Shown: positions 42,508 to 52,273 of the stretch, piece by piece
Position numbering within the stretch: position 1 is the stretch's first letter
Layout of the letters: each line of letters opens with the position of its first letter
NCBI GenBank assembly: GCA_014621425.1
Contig: JAANBB010000235.1
Location: 1 to 61,869, forward strand
Direction: 5' to 3'
From: Cylindrodendrum hubeiense
Lineage: Eukaryota; Ascomycota; Sordariomycetes; Hypocreales; Nectriaceae
Length of the DNA stretch: 61,869 bases
Translations under genes and position numbers: made by a program
The notes under the pieces: generated by a model
The model's database searches: none
Told to the model about the DNA's origin: nothing
What the model saw: only the letters and a program-made list of their open reading frames with translations

Positions 42508-43654
42508 GATGTCGTCGTAGCAGCGCGGATCTGCACCGCACCTTTCACAGCTGTAGGGGATGCTGGGTAGACGAGGGGATTCCGGTTTGCGACGGGCGAG
42601 TATGGTTCGGAGAGCGGCTTTGCGTTTGGATGTTGGGTTGCTCGTCCCTAAGGCGGGCGCGGCAGATGCACTTTTTGGAGGAGCTGGTGCAGCGTCCGCG
42701 CTAAGCCTTTTCGGGGGCAGCAAGGTACACTTCGCGCAATGGACACACGACGGACGAAAGATTCGTGGGATATTGATAAACGGCGAATAGTACTTCTTGG
42801 GCACTCACTAGCTATCTTATGAGTGGATATTTGTTGCTCTTTGTGTGTGCGATGTCTCCCTCTGAACCAAGAAGAATGTACAAGGGATCCTCTAGGAGGA
42901 CGGGCACTCTAAAGGTGGGCACGACGATGATGTCGAAATCATCAAAATCAAGGACTACTATATCCAAGGCCTTCACCCACGTTAACCCTGCCAATACAAC
43001 ACACGCAGGCGTATAAGACGCTTACAGGGTCAAAATAGAGCTCTGCATCTCAAGGTAGCAGAAAAAGAAGGACATGAGTGAGCAAGAGTATCGACATGTT
43101 CTCGCTACCGCGGTTGAAGAACAGCTACCCTACAGACGCAAGCGCAATTGGCGTTTGGCCGTGCTCAGTCGGCCATCAAAGCCCGTCCGGAACTACTTGA
43201 CGATGAATCAAGGATCAAGCGGTGAGCGAAGTGCTAGACAGAAGCAGAGGCACGAAGCAGGCATGCCAAGTGACCATCGGCCTCGCGAAACACAACGTCG
43301 TTGTGGTTCATAGGCAGCAGTCAAGTGGACGGTACTAGTGCATGGCATCAAGTTTACGTTTACGGACATTTTCGCTTCAAGTGCGAGATGCAAGAAACCT
43401 ACGTTGGCAGGAAAGAATGTTGACAGTTTTGATGGACCTCGACAACCACCCAATACAGGATGTCGCGGTGAGTAAAGAGTCTCAATTCATCTTCCTTGGA
43501 CAAAAATAGAAATAGACCACTGAGCAGGTTGGTAGATTTCGGAGTGAGTCAAGGAGTGTATCATGTCACACAGCACTGCTGGAGATTGGGCCATAAGACC
43601 GTCTTCCTCACTACCCAGGCAAGCCCGGGAAGCAATGAAAATGTGAGCTCAGCG
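42508..43654. other. Region between LSM8 and the U2 snRNA gene
   Basis: No certain gene. A plus-strand frame at 43074-43313 starts with ATG (MSEQEYRHVLATAVEEQLPY) and codes 79 residues, but has no recognisable domain. Several frames between 43100 and 43480 give peptide-like stretches in different phases (for example KWTVLVHGIKFTF), which could be a decayed mobile element. The left part is the LSM8 promoter and leader. Confidence 0.35.
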
Positions 43655-43843
43655 TAGTTCGCGTCACCTGGAGGCAGTGTAATACCAGGAACACTGTGGG
43701 TGGAATCATGTGCAAGCACAGAGGAAACCTCCCGAGGACCAAAAATAGGAATAATCAAGATTGATCTCCTTAGAGATCTTTCAGAGATTAAACTGAAAAG
43801 AACAGATACTACACTTGATCTAAGCCAAAAGGCAAAGAGAGCT
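43655..43843 (-). ncRNA. U2 spliceosomal snRNA
   Basis: On the minus strand the sequence reads as a canonical U2 snRNA. The 5' part holds CTTTTGGCTTAGATCAAG and the branch-site-pairing element GTAGTA within GTGTAGTATCTG (plus strand 43807-43812). Then follow the TTTTCAGTTTAATCTCTGAAA stem-loop II region, an Sm-like site (ATTTTTGG, 43738-43745) and the 3' stem-loop IV, CCTGG...CCAGG at 43668-43689. Ends are estimated by comparison with the known U2 layout: about 189 nt, close to the vertebrate length and much shorter than the yeast U2. U2 pairs with the intron branch site and with U6 in the spliceosome. A TATA element lies about 45 nt upstream. The opposite strand has no gene. Confidence 0.95.
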
Positions 43844-44383
43844 AAGGAGGAAAGGAAAATAAAAAAATTGCGGCGGGCGAGCGAGAATTATATAGTGGAT
43901 TTTCAGGGCGGTGAGGGGGGCTGGCGGCAGAATTTGCCTCGTGCCCCAACCTGAGGCTTCACATGGACCTCAGGTTCAACCACGGCAGCAGCCTAGAGCG
44001 GCTCCATTGTTTGCACTTGAACCCTGACGGTTGGCTCAAGTTATGCATGCAAAACGGGTCTTCAAACGGGTCCATTTGGTGGTTGGCTGGTTACTTACGC
44101 ACGACGAGCGAGTGTAACTGGTTGTGTTGCTTCTAGCGCTTGATCGCCCTCGGTCAAGTTTGCATTGTCTGGCTCTTCTGTGTGCTTGTGCTGAACCAAG
44201 GGATCTCACAATTTTTGTGACTGGCACCAGGTCAATGTATGTTGGGCGACATATCGCCGTTCTACTGTCGCTTCTTGGCTTGAGTTGCCTTGTGGGTGGA
44301 GGGTTCAATGAAGTAAAAAATAATAATATTATGGTACCTCGCCATGCAAATGGGATCTCATTCCTTCGTCATCCTCACTGTGA
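43844..44383. other. U2 promoter side and 3' region of the pseudokinase gene
   Basis: Contains the U2 TATA element and, further right, AT-rich sequence near 44310-44335 that may hold the 3' end of the pseudokinase transcript. A short inverted pair, CCTGAGG/CCTCAGG, lies near 43951-43975. No gene is supported. Confidence 0.5.
43887..43895 (-). promoter_or_regulatory. TATA element of the U2 snRNA gene
   Basis: CTATATAAT on the minus strand lies about 45 nt upstream of the estimated U2 5' end. Its position fits a polymerase II snRNA promoter. Confidence 0.6.
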
Positions 44384-46208
44384 TCAAATCATTATCTCGT
44401 TCAGCCGCTCGAGAATCACGTCGTAGAAGCGCACACCCAGATGGATGCCGTCCGGATCGGCTGCTGCCTGCTGTGCTGCGTCACCACCAAAGTCTTCGTT
44501 GTCCCTGTCTAGGCAGGTCAGGCATGACTGCACGACCTGGGAATACCTCTCGCCCATGGCCTGCGGGAGCCTGTCCGTGGCCAAACGCTCCATGTACTCC
44601 TTGGCCTCGAATCCCAAAACACTAGGACCGCTGATCCGTTGAGCACCACGGCCAGGCCCTGTCAACTGGGCTACGAAATCTCGGATGGGTCCACCAGGGC
44701 TGGGCGTGTCGGAAGGGTATTCCACAAACGACTCCCAGAGGCCAATTTCGAGCAGGCAGACACCGAGGCTGTAAATGTCGTGCTGCATGCGGTATGTGTC
44801 CTCAGGGCTCTCTCCTTGGCGGCTGGGGTGGCGATATATATTCTGGTACCACGCGCTGTCACCCTGGAGGCTCGTGGCGCCGTCGGCGGAGCGAAAGCGA
44901 TCGAATCCTACGAGGAAAGTAGCACTACGGGAAGAGTTGACGTCTTCCAAGAGGAGAACGGACTCCGGGCTGATGCTCTTGTGGACGAAATTGAACGTGT
45001 GAACGTAACTGACAGACTTGGCCAGCTGCTGTGCGATGCGTACACGACGAGTGATGGAGGGGGAAGAACCCGTGCCTCCAGGGTAGAGGAGGAAGAACTG
45101 GCGCAAGCTTTGGGGTATCTCCATACCGTCTGGAATGCGGAGGAAGAGATCGAATGAGATGATGTGAGAAGGTTGGCGGGGATCGGTGATTCGCATAGCG
45201 CCCTTGCAGTTGAGGAGGCCAAAGGTCAAAGGGTCAGCATGGGAGAGCTTCTGTGCCAAGTCGCGGACGTCGTTTGTCATGGCGTCAGTCGATCCTGGCC
45301 TGCATACCAACGAGTCGACGATGAACCAGCGATCGTTAGAGCCGTGGCGGCGGGCCGCCTTGGCCTTCGAGTACGGTATGGGTGTGAAATCAAAGGCCAC
45401 GGGAGGGAGGAAGATGGAGGAGCGAGGACCATTAGTACGGAGGGCAGTTCTGATCCCGTCGGCCAAGGACAATGGAGAGGAAGTTTGCTGCAGTCCCGTG
45501 GTGAGAAATGAGTTCTGGGTGCGGTGAGGGAGTTGCTGCTGTGACCGTTGTCTTCTGGGCCTGGGCGACGAAGAGGGATTTGGTGATACAGGGCGTCCCG
45601 GCTGACTGGGCGCGACTGAGAGGCTTTGGGATGATGCGTTCTGCCGGCCCATAGCCTCGCGCAGCTGGTTGTCGATGACGGGATTCGCCATGCGCATGAT
45701 GAGGAACCATGAGGGATCGAAGCGCTGCTGCCATTCCTCCAGGTCCCGAATCACGCCGTCGAGGGCGTCTTTGACGAATGCATACTTGCCCCTCCGAACG
45801 CTCTTGGCGAATCCGAGGAAGCCTGCCCTCAGCTCGCCGCCGTTCTTCTGCCTCTTTGCGAGAACCCCCTTGAGGCTCGTTTCCGCGGACGAGAGCTTGA
45901 CTGCGAGGATGCGGAGGACATTGTCCAGGACGCGATTATGCTCAGCGTCAATGATGGGGCCTAGGGGCTGGATGAAGTCGGTCTGCATCCGCGTGCGAGT
46001 CCAGCAGTTTTCAACAATGGCAATGCGCTCTGCCACCTCTTCATCTGCGGCCTTATAGTTGTTGCAGGTCTTAACAATGAAGGCTATACATCTGGGGGGG
46101 TTCGAAGCGCGATTAGCATTGGTGGTGGAGTAAGTGAGGGTGAGGAACTGGGATGAATAAGTACATTGCGCACAGCTCAACAGCTGATATGACATTGCCA
46201 ATATCCAT
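44384..46208 (-). CDS. HeLo-like N-domain fused to a protein pseudokinase
   Basis: Two minus-strand exons, 46208-46165 and 46091-44384, give 583 residues. The 73-nt intron has GTACTT, a TGCTAATC branch site and a CAG acceptor. Splicing restores a helical N-terminus (MDIGNVISAVELCAICIAF), which resembles the HeLo or prion-inhibition-type domains in many fungal NLR-like and kinase proteins. Residues about 185-245 are Ser/Pro/Gln-rich. A kinase-like fold follows from about residue 260: HKSISPESVLL replaces the catalytic HRD (H385, K386, S387) and VGFDRFR replaces DFG (G410-F411-D412), so phosphotransfer is unlikely. The C-lobe keeps YRMQHDIYSLGVCLLEIGLW. This layout is known to me from uncharacterised fungal proteins linked to programmed cell death or nonself recognition. 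It is head-to-head with an active-looking kinase. Confidence 0.8.
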
Positions 46209-46784
46209 CTTTAGAAGCGGGCGTGCGACTCTCGACGACAGGAAGTATCTACCTCTGTATCTCGCGTGCTCTGTGTCTCAAGTGGTGGAGAAGAGGAGGG
46301 TTGATGTACCTGGAGGGTTGACGCTGAGCGAGGCAGACTTGGGAGGGAACCGCAGTCAGGCTTCGCCTTACATGTCGCTTGCGGGCTACGCCAGTGGGGA
46401 CGGCGATTCGCTGCGTGGTTATAATAGGCGCTTTCTCTTCAGCCCTGGACGGCTGTGCGGCCGAGGAGTGGTTATCCCATGCAGTGGCACAGATGGTACA
46501 GATGGCACAGATGGGGGCCGTATTGCGGGGCTGGGTTGAGGCGACCGGAATCCCCATCATCCCCGTCGTCCCCCCTTCGCTTGGGTGTTCGCGAACCGTC
46601 ATCTTTGTCCATGTTTTGCTGCTCTTGACCTGTTTTTGACGCTCGCCATGGCAGTCCCCTATTAGGCCAATGCCCCAGCGCTCCCATTGTCAATGCGAGG
46701 CCCCCGCCATTGCGACCTGTTATTATAGCGCCTATCTGCCCGTCTTAGCTGCGATCCAAGTGGAGAAGTCTCGGGGCGGCAAGG
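46209..46784. other. Divergent promoter of the kinase/pseudokinase pair
   Basis: A 576-bp shared upstream region. Short tandem repeats (GATGGTACA/GATGGCACA) occur near 46494-46515. No TATA box is obvious for either gene; TTATTATAGCG near 46721 is a weak candidate for the kinase. The common control region suggests the two could be co-regulated. Confidence 0.5.
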
Positions 46785-49475
46785 ATGAGCCACCACAGCC
46801 ACCAAAGTCAAGATTCAAGCCAACGGTCTCAGTACCAGTTGCACCAGCACCACCGGCTCCCAGACCTCGTCCGCGACTCCAAATTGAACACCCAATTTCT
46901 GTCCGACACCGCGACGCAGCACACCGTATATGTGACACGCAGCCACGGCGGCCGGAGACGGAGGACCCGCGTCGAGGAAGTATGGCACCGCGAGCACGAG
47001 CTGGGCAACGGCACATTTGGCCATGTGTGGATGGAGAGGTGCGGCTCCGGGCCCTCGGCCGGGAGCCTCCGAGCCGTCAAGGAGATGCAGATGGATCCCT
47101 CGATGCCGGTAGACTACTCTAGAGAGCTTGAGGCCATGACCAAGTTTTCTCACGAGAAGGTATGGCTTCCCTGTGGATCGAGTTCGTAAACGACACAAGC
47201 TTGCTAACACGCTGCTTCCAAGTATGTCGACTGCTTCGTCAGATGCTACGGCTGGTACATGTCTGAGAACTTGGTATTCATAGCTATGGAGCACCTCGAA
47301 CATGGCGACTTGCAAAAATACCTGCACCAGCCATTCCCCGAGGACCAGGTCAAGGAGATTGCCTCACAGCTCACCGAAGGTCTCGTGCACATGCACGAAA
47401 ACGGCTTTGCTCACCGGGATCTCAAGCCCGCGGTTAGTGGCCACGACACAATGCGTATATCTCTCTGGTGTGTCGAAACTGACATGTCGCTGCGGTTTAG
47501 AACATTCTTGTCCACAAGCCCGGCCCCAACTGGTGGGTCAAGATCGGCGACTTTGGCATCTCCAAGCGCGCCGAGGAGGAGAAGACGGCCCTTCGGACCT
47601 TGATTGGCACAGAAGGTTACCTGGCTCCGGAGATCATCGGCTTCGTTTTCACGCAGGACCCTTCGGAATCCCAGGTGTTTTCCTATACCTTCGCCGTTGA
47701 CATGTGGGCACTGGGCGAGCTTACATTCCGTATGATCGCCCAGCGTCCCGCCTTTCCGAACCGACAAGACCTCTTTAACTGTGTTGTTCGTGGACACCCC
47801 TTCCCTTTGTCGGTCCTTGAAGCCTTCGGCGCGAGCCTAGATTGCCGCGACTTCATCAAGAAGTCCATGATAGCCGACCCCGGCAACCGGCTCACAGCCT
47901 ATGATGCCAGTATACACCCCTGGTTGCAATTGTCAAGGCCATCCTCGCGCGCTAGCTCTGCGTCCTCAAAAAGGTGAGTGATGGAGAATGAAAAACAGAC
48001 AATCCAATCATAATATAAAAGCGGAACTAACGTCCAATTATAGGAGGTCCGAGGTACCAACCATCAGTTCCAATCCCTCAATTCAAAATGGACACTTGAC
48101 CGCCACACCATCAGACCCGCAGTTAGAAAACTCGTTTGATAACACTGCTCAATGGAGCACTGGATTCCAGGGACCCCAAAACCCGCAGTCGGCAAACTCA
48201 TTCGATAACACTGCCCAATGGAGCACTGGACTTCAAGAACCTCATCACTTACAGTCAACAAGCCCGTTCGACAACACTGCTAGATGGAGCACTGGCATTC
48301 AAGAACCTCATCATTTGCAGCCAACAAGTTCGTTTGACAGCACTGCTAAATGGAGCACTGGCTTTCAGGGACCCCAGAACCCACAGGCTTTGCAGGATGG
48401 GACAGAGGGAGTCACCTCAACTTTTGACCAGTCTGGGTACAGCACTTTGAAGCAGACGCCAGTCACAATTACCAGTTCCCTGGACACTGCTCGGCCGTCT
48501 TCTACTGTATCGGGCTCAAGTAGTAATTCTCTGGCTGACCTCCAAACTTTTAACGAATTACAAATTCAAACAACGAAGGGGGAATCCTCTGCAACCCAGC
48601 AGCTGAGCGAGGAGGAGCGTCATAGGCAGAAGGAGTTCCAACAGTGGCTTGCCGATAGGCCTAGACGCATGGAGGAGGCAGCAATGGTGGAAAAGAAGAA
48701 GAACAAGTCAAGAAGGGTGATATCAGATATCTACCAGTCGGATGACAGCAGCGGAGAGGACAGCACATCCGCAACCGAACAACCAGTAACGTCTCAGAAA
48801 AGTACCTCTCAGACACCCCAGCAGTTGAGAGAGGAGGAGGAGCGCAGGCAGAAGTACCAGGCATGGCTTGCTGATGGACCTAAACGCCAACAGGAGGCGG
48901 AAAGGAGACAGATGGAGAGGGAGAAGTTAAGAGACCGAAGGAATGGAGAACCGTCAAGGATGTATCGCCAATCAACAAAGAACAGCGGCAATAAGAACTC
49001 ACCCGCAATCGAAGCACCAGCAACACCGAGACCTAACGAAGACACCAATGCAAGCTGGTGGGAAGCATCGGCACAGGATCGGCACGCTGATGCTCGCACA
49101 ATGAGCGAACAGAAACGTAAGCAGGAGGAGTTCCAGGCCTGGCTTGCCGAGGGACCTAAACGCCAACTGGAGGCGGAAAGGAGAGAGAGGGAGAGGGAGA
49201 GAGTGAGAGAGAGAAGGAATGGGGAACCACCAAGGATATCGGAGTCTAACGAAGACATTAATGTAAGCTGGAGGGGAGTATCGGCACAGGATCGGCACGT
49301 AGAGGTTCAACGTGCTGATGCTCGCACGATGAGCGAAGGGGAACGTAAGCAGAAGGAGTTCCAGGCCTGGCTTGCCGATGCACCCAAACGTCAACAGGAG
49401 GCGGAAAGGAGAGGGATGGAGAGGGAGAGAGCGAGAGAGAGAAGGAACGGAGAACCGTCAAGGATCTATTACTAG
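46785..49475 (+). CDS. Ser/Thr protein kinase with two families of C-terminal repeats
   Basis: Four exons: 46785-47159, 47223-47432, 47501-47973 and 48044-49475, giving 829 residues. The kinase domain (residues about 65-345) is complete: Gly loop LGNGTFGHVW (73-82), K99 in RAVKE, HRDLKPAN (H189-D191), DFGISK (D212) and GTEGYLAPE. It resembles the kinases that many ascomycetes attach to NLR-like or ankyrin proteins. After it come four tandem 22-residue repeats (382-469; core FDNTAQWSTG), then a Ser/Thr-rich stretch. Four spaced copies of a charged module with core EFQAWLADGPKRQ follow, three continuing into Arg/Glu-rich helices ending RRNGEP. No signal peptide or membrane span. The repeats, Gln/Asn-rich in part, may bind partners or self-associate. 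It is head-to-head with the pseudokinase gene. Confidence 0.85.
48129..48392 (+). repeat. 4 x 66-nt coding tandem repeat (22 residues each)
   Basis: Four in-frame copies of exactly 66 nt, with a core encoding SFDNTAQWSTG and alternating tails (FQGPQNPQ in copies 1 and 4; LQEPHHLQ or IQEPHHLQ in copies 2 and 3). The tail pattern A-B-B-A suggests duplication or gene conversion within the array. Confidence 0.95.
48608..49466 (+). repeat. Four dispersed copies of a WLAD-GPKR coding module
   Basis: Copies start near 48608, 48826, 49100 and 49328. Each encodes a charged helix with core QAWLADGPKRQ (variants QQWLADRPRR, QAWLAEGPKRQ, QAWLADAPKRQ). The last three continue into an Arg/Glu-rich helix ending RRNGEPSR or RRNGEPPR, and the last two also share an upstream segment (VSAQDRH or ASAQDRH ... 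ADARTMSE). Confidence 0.9.
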
Positions 49476-50382
49476 TCAACAAAGAACAGTAAGGACATTG
49501 GGTTTGTGCCCTCTGGTCACGGAAACATGCTGCCTGGCGGCGACCAAGGCAGTCGAGGCAAAGTTTGTGCGTTTAACCCCCGATCGAAAAAGCTGTTATC
49601 GTATGAATTACAGGACGAAAACTCGTTGCCAGTGATTCACCATCATACTTGCCAGTCCCTCAGCATCGGAAAGTGGACTCGCGTGGGATACAACACGAAC
49701 AAACTCACCATTTTCTACACTCCTGACAGGTGACCAGCAGTGGCAAGGGGGTACGGAGATGGTTGAGGAAACGGGTTACCTGATGACGTGTGTATATAAA
49801 TCAGCTGTATATATAGATATATATCTACCTGCCTTTGCACTTAAAGACAAGAGATTCATAGCGGGCTACTCGTTGCTCACCGCGATGCGGTTGATTTTCT
49901 GCTCCTCGCTATAAGGGACAGCGCAGGTGGCGTTCAATGACATATCAGCTGAACAAGCCACAATTCGTATTCAGCGTTGGCTGTATACCTCGGACTGGGA
50001 GTGAGGACTTGCAGTTTGCCTGTTGGTGCCTCTCACGACTGGAACGGGACTCGACCGTTCTGTTGACACGAGCGAGTGTGCCATGCTATACGCAAGGCTC
50101 GAGGGATATCTCTTCATAGTCCTGGTATATATTGGGGTTCGTCGGGCTCTTGAACAATTTGAATCTAATAAGCTACCAAATCATAGCTGAAACACTGCGT
50201 CGCTATGGGCGTCTTCCCCCGACATCCAAACGCCATATCCTGGGTGCGCCGCCCTATGCCATGATGGGCCCTCCGGCTAGAGCCATGCGAAATCCCGGTT
50301 CCATCCTCATACACATCGACAAAGAAATTCGGTCCCCAACGCCTCTTGTCTCATACCAGTACAGCGTGCTTTGTCCCTGGGT
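49476..50382. other. Convergent 3' region, no gene seen
   Basis: Between the stops of the repeat kinase and the cyclin gene. An AT-rich stretch with TATATATAGATATATATC at 49807-49824 could form a short hairpin. Open frames have no recognisable domain. Confidence 0.5.
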
Positions 50383-51832
50383 TTAGTTCTCAATGAGTTC
50401 TCCTTCATCCTCTGATAGTCGTGCCCGTTTCCCGGCTCTGCTATCCTCTGCCTCCCCGTCTTCCATTTCCCTTCGTTTCAAGGGGGACTTGGGCGCATAG
50501 TCATTCTCATCCGATTTCGCCTGAGAGCCTCCTTCTCGGCCCTGGTCTCGGGCGTCACCGTCCTTGCTGGTACCATTTGCCCTGCCACCTGGGCCCGGGC
50601 TGCGGCTGGTACGGTCAAGCTCCATGGGAGTTCCGTTGGCAGATGACTGCGTGTCTGGCTGACTCAGTAGGGTATCGCCTCGCTTCCGGGTGTTCTCGAG
50701 ATGGAACGCCGGTGACGGCAGCGACGGGTTCTGCTTTCTAAGCGGATTCTCCGTGTAAAACTGCCGCATCACCTCAATGGCCATGGTGCATCGATCCTCG
50801 TCGCCCCTCAAATGCTTCCACCACGGTTCACCATTGATATCGTCGATTTGCTGATTCGTATGCGCACTGGCAAAGAATATGGCGCTAATCGCAACATCCT
50901 TGGCCTCGATGAGAAGCGGTATAGACGTGAGGCACGCATCGTTGCAGAACGCCCATGCGTTGTGTCGTAAATTCTTGTTGTGGACGAGCTCAAGCTGGTT
51001 GAGCAACTCAAATAGATGGCGGTAGGGGTTGTCGATCATGAGGTCGAATGTCAGCTGTTCTAGCATGACCTCCTCGTACGTTAAGATGCTGTCTCTCCAT
51101 CGCCAGTATTCCTTGCTCTGTTCATCGATGATGAGTTTGGCGTTTTTCTGTGCGACCTTGGCGACCGCGATGATTATGTCTTTCGTTTTTCGGCAGTTTT
51201 CTTCCACCTTGTTGGCTAGGAAGAGGGCTGTGGCGGCGATGTTCTACAATGAGGCAATGTCAGCAGTCGGCTCCTGGAAGCGTCTCGGCCCCGCAAACCG
51301 AGAAAGGTGAGGTTGATCTGAGGTGGGACTGAGAACTGGGATGTATGGATTTGGCGGGACTCACATAGTGATGAATGCCACCCTTTTCTTGTACCATGCT
51401 GGAGCGCATGTAGAATCTGTGGAAGAAGACGCCCGCGACCCAGAGGGTGATCTGAGGGAGGTCTAGCATTACGCCAGTCTGGTAGATAAAGTTGACACCC
51501 TTCGCCCTGCGCATCCTCTCCTCGGCCGGGGGGAGTCCCTCGACGACAGCGGGCGTGCTGCGCACCTCATCCGAGGTGAAGGACCATTGATTGGGACCGG
51601 GCGAGGGCGGTTGCGCGCCAGATTGCGCGGGAGATGTCTGATTAGGACGGCCCTGCGGCCGCGGAGGAGATGTGCGCGTCGAATGTTGCGGAGGAGTCGG
51701 GACGGCGGGGGGCACGGCGTCGCGGCGTCGAGGAGATCGGGAGCGAGATTCGCGATCAGGTCGCGCGGATCCAGCGACGGCTGGCGGTTGATAGCCTTCC
51801 CTAGGAGGGCGGTAGCGATCGATGCTTGCCAT
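50383..51832 (-). CDS. Cyclin K/T-like (transcriptional CDK cyclin)
   Basis: Two minus-strand exons, 51832-51365 and 51243-50383, give 442 residues. The 121-nt intron has a GTGAGT donor, a GCTGAC branch-like site and a TAG acceptor. The N-terminus (residues about 1-85) is Arg/Ser/Pro-rich, with SRSPRRRD as in RNA-linked proteins. The cyclin box starts at WSFTSDEVRSTPAV and runs through LPQITLWVAGVFFHRFYMRSS, across the exon junction, to NIAATALFLANKVEENCRK and a second helical repeat ending at ENPLRK (about 340). This matches the cyclin T/K/Pch1 group, partners of CDK9 or CDK12-type kinases that phosphorylate the RNA polymerase II C-terminal domain. The tail is acidic/basic and disordered with a KRREMEDG motif. 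It could be the Bur2 or Ctk2 functional equivalent; which one cannot be told from here. Confidence 0.85.
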
Positions 51833-52273
51833 GGCCGGTAGCGCTATGTCGGGTTGGCGATGGGGAGAAGAGGGCGACGGAACCGGATCATGGGGAAGCA
51901 CCCGTCAAGAGTTGGCTGATGTCAAGGTGATGGAAATCTGGAAAGGCCCTTGTTCAAGTCGGCGGCGAGGTTGGCACCAGGGGCCTAGCAAACTTGTTAT
52001 CTAATCGCACGGGGGGTATCACATGACCCAGCCACCGGAAAGTGGGTGGGTGCGTGCCCAACGAACGCAACGGATGCAACGAACGCAGCAAACGTAGCGA
52101 ACGCAACGAAACGAAGGCCTTTTTGTCTGTCATTGTGCACCTGAACAAGAGGGTGTCAATGCTCCACGTCAATCCAATTCACCGCCAAAGCTACCTGATG
52201 ATGTCTTGCCGAAGAAGCCGTGTGATCCGGGGTATCTCAAAGTAATGCACATTAGTCTCACATCTATCCCAGC
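51833..52273. other. Cyclin promoter and PRP4 3' side
   Basis: A short intergenic stretch with a cluster of ACGAACGCAACG-like repeats (52061-52113). No gene is supported. Confidence 0.5.
52061..52113. repeat. Imperfect 10-nt tandem repeat (CGAACGCAAC)
   Basis: Five to six drifting copies of CGAACGCAAC/CGGATGCAAC/GCGAACGCAAC upstream of the cyclin gene. Confidence 0.8.

Noticed and set aside
43074..43480. Possible decayed LINE-type element or small gene near U2
   Set aside because: Peptide-like stretches (for example KWTVLVHGIKF, YGHFRFKCEM) occur in different phases with stops between them. The likeness to retroelement proteins is too weak to claim without a search.
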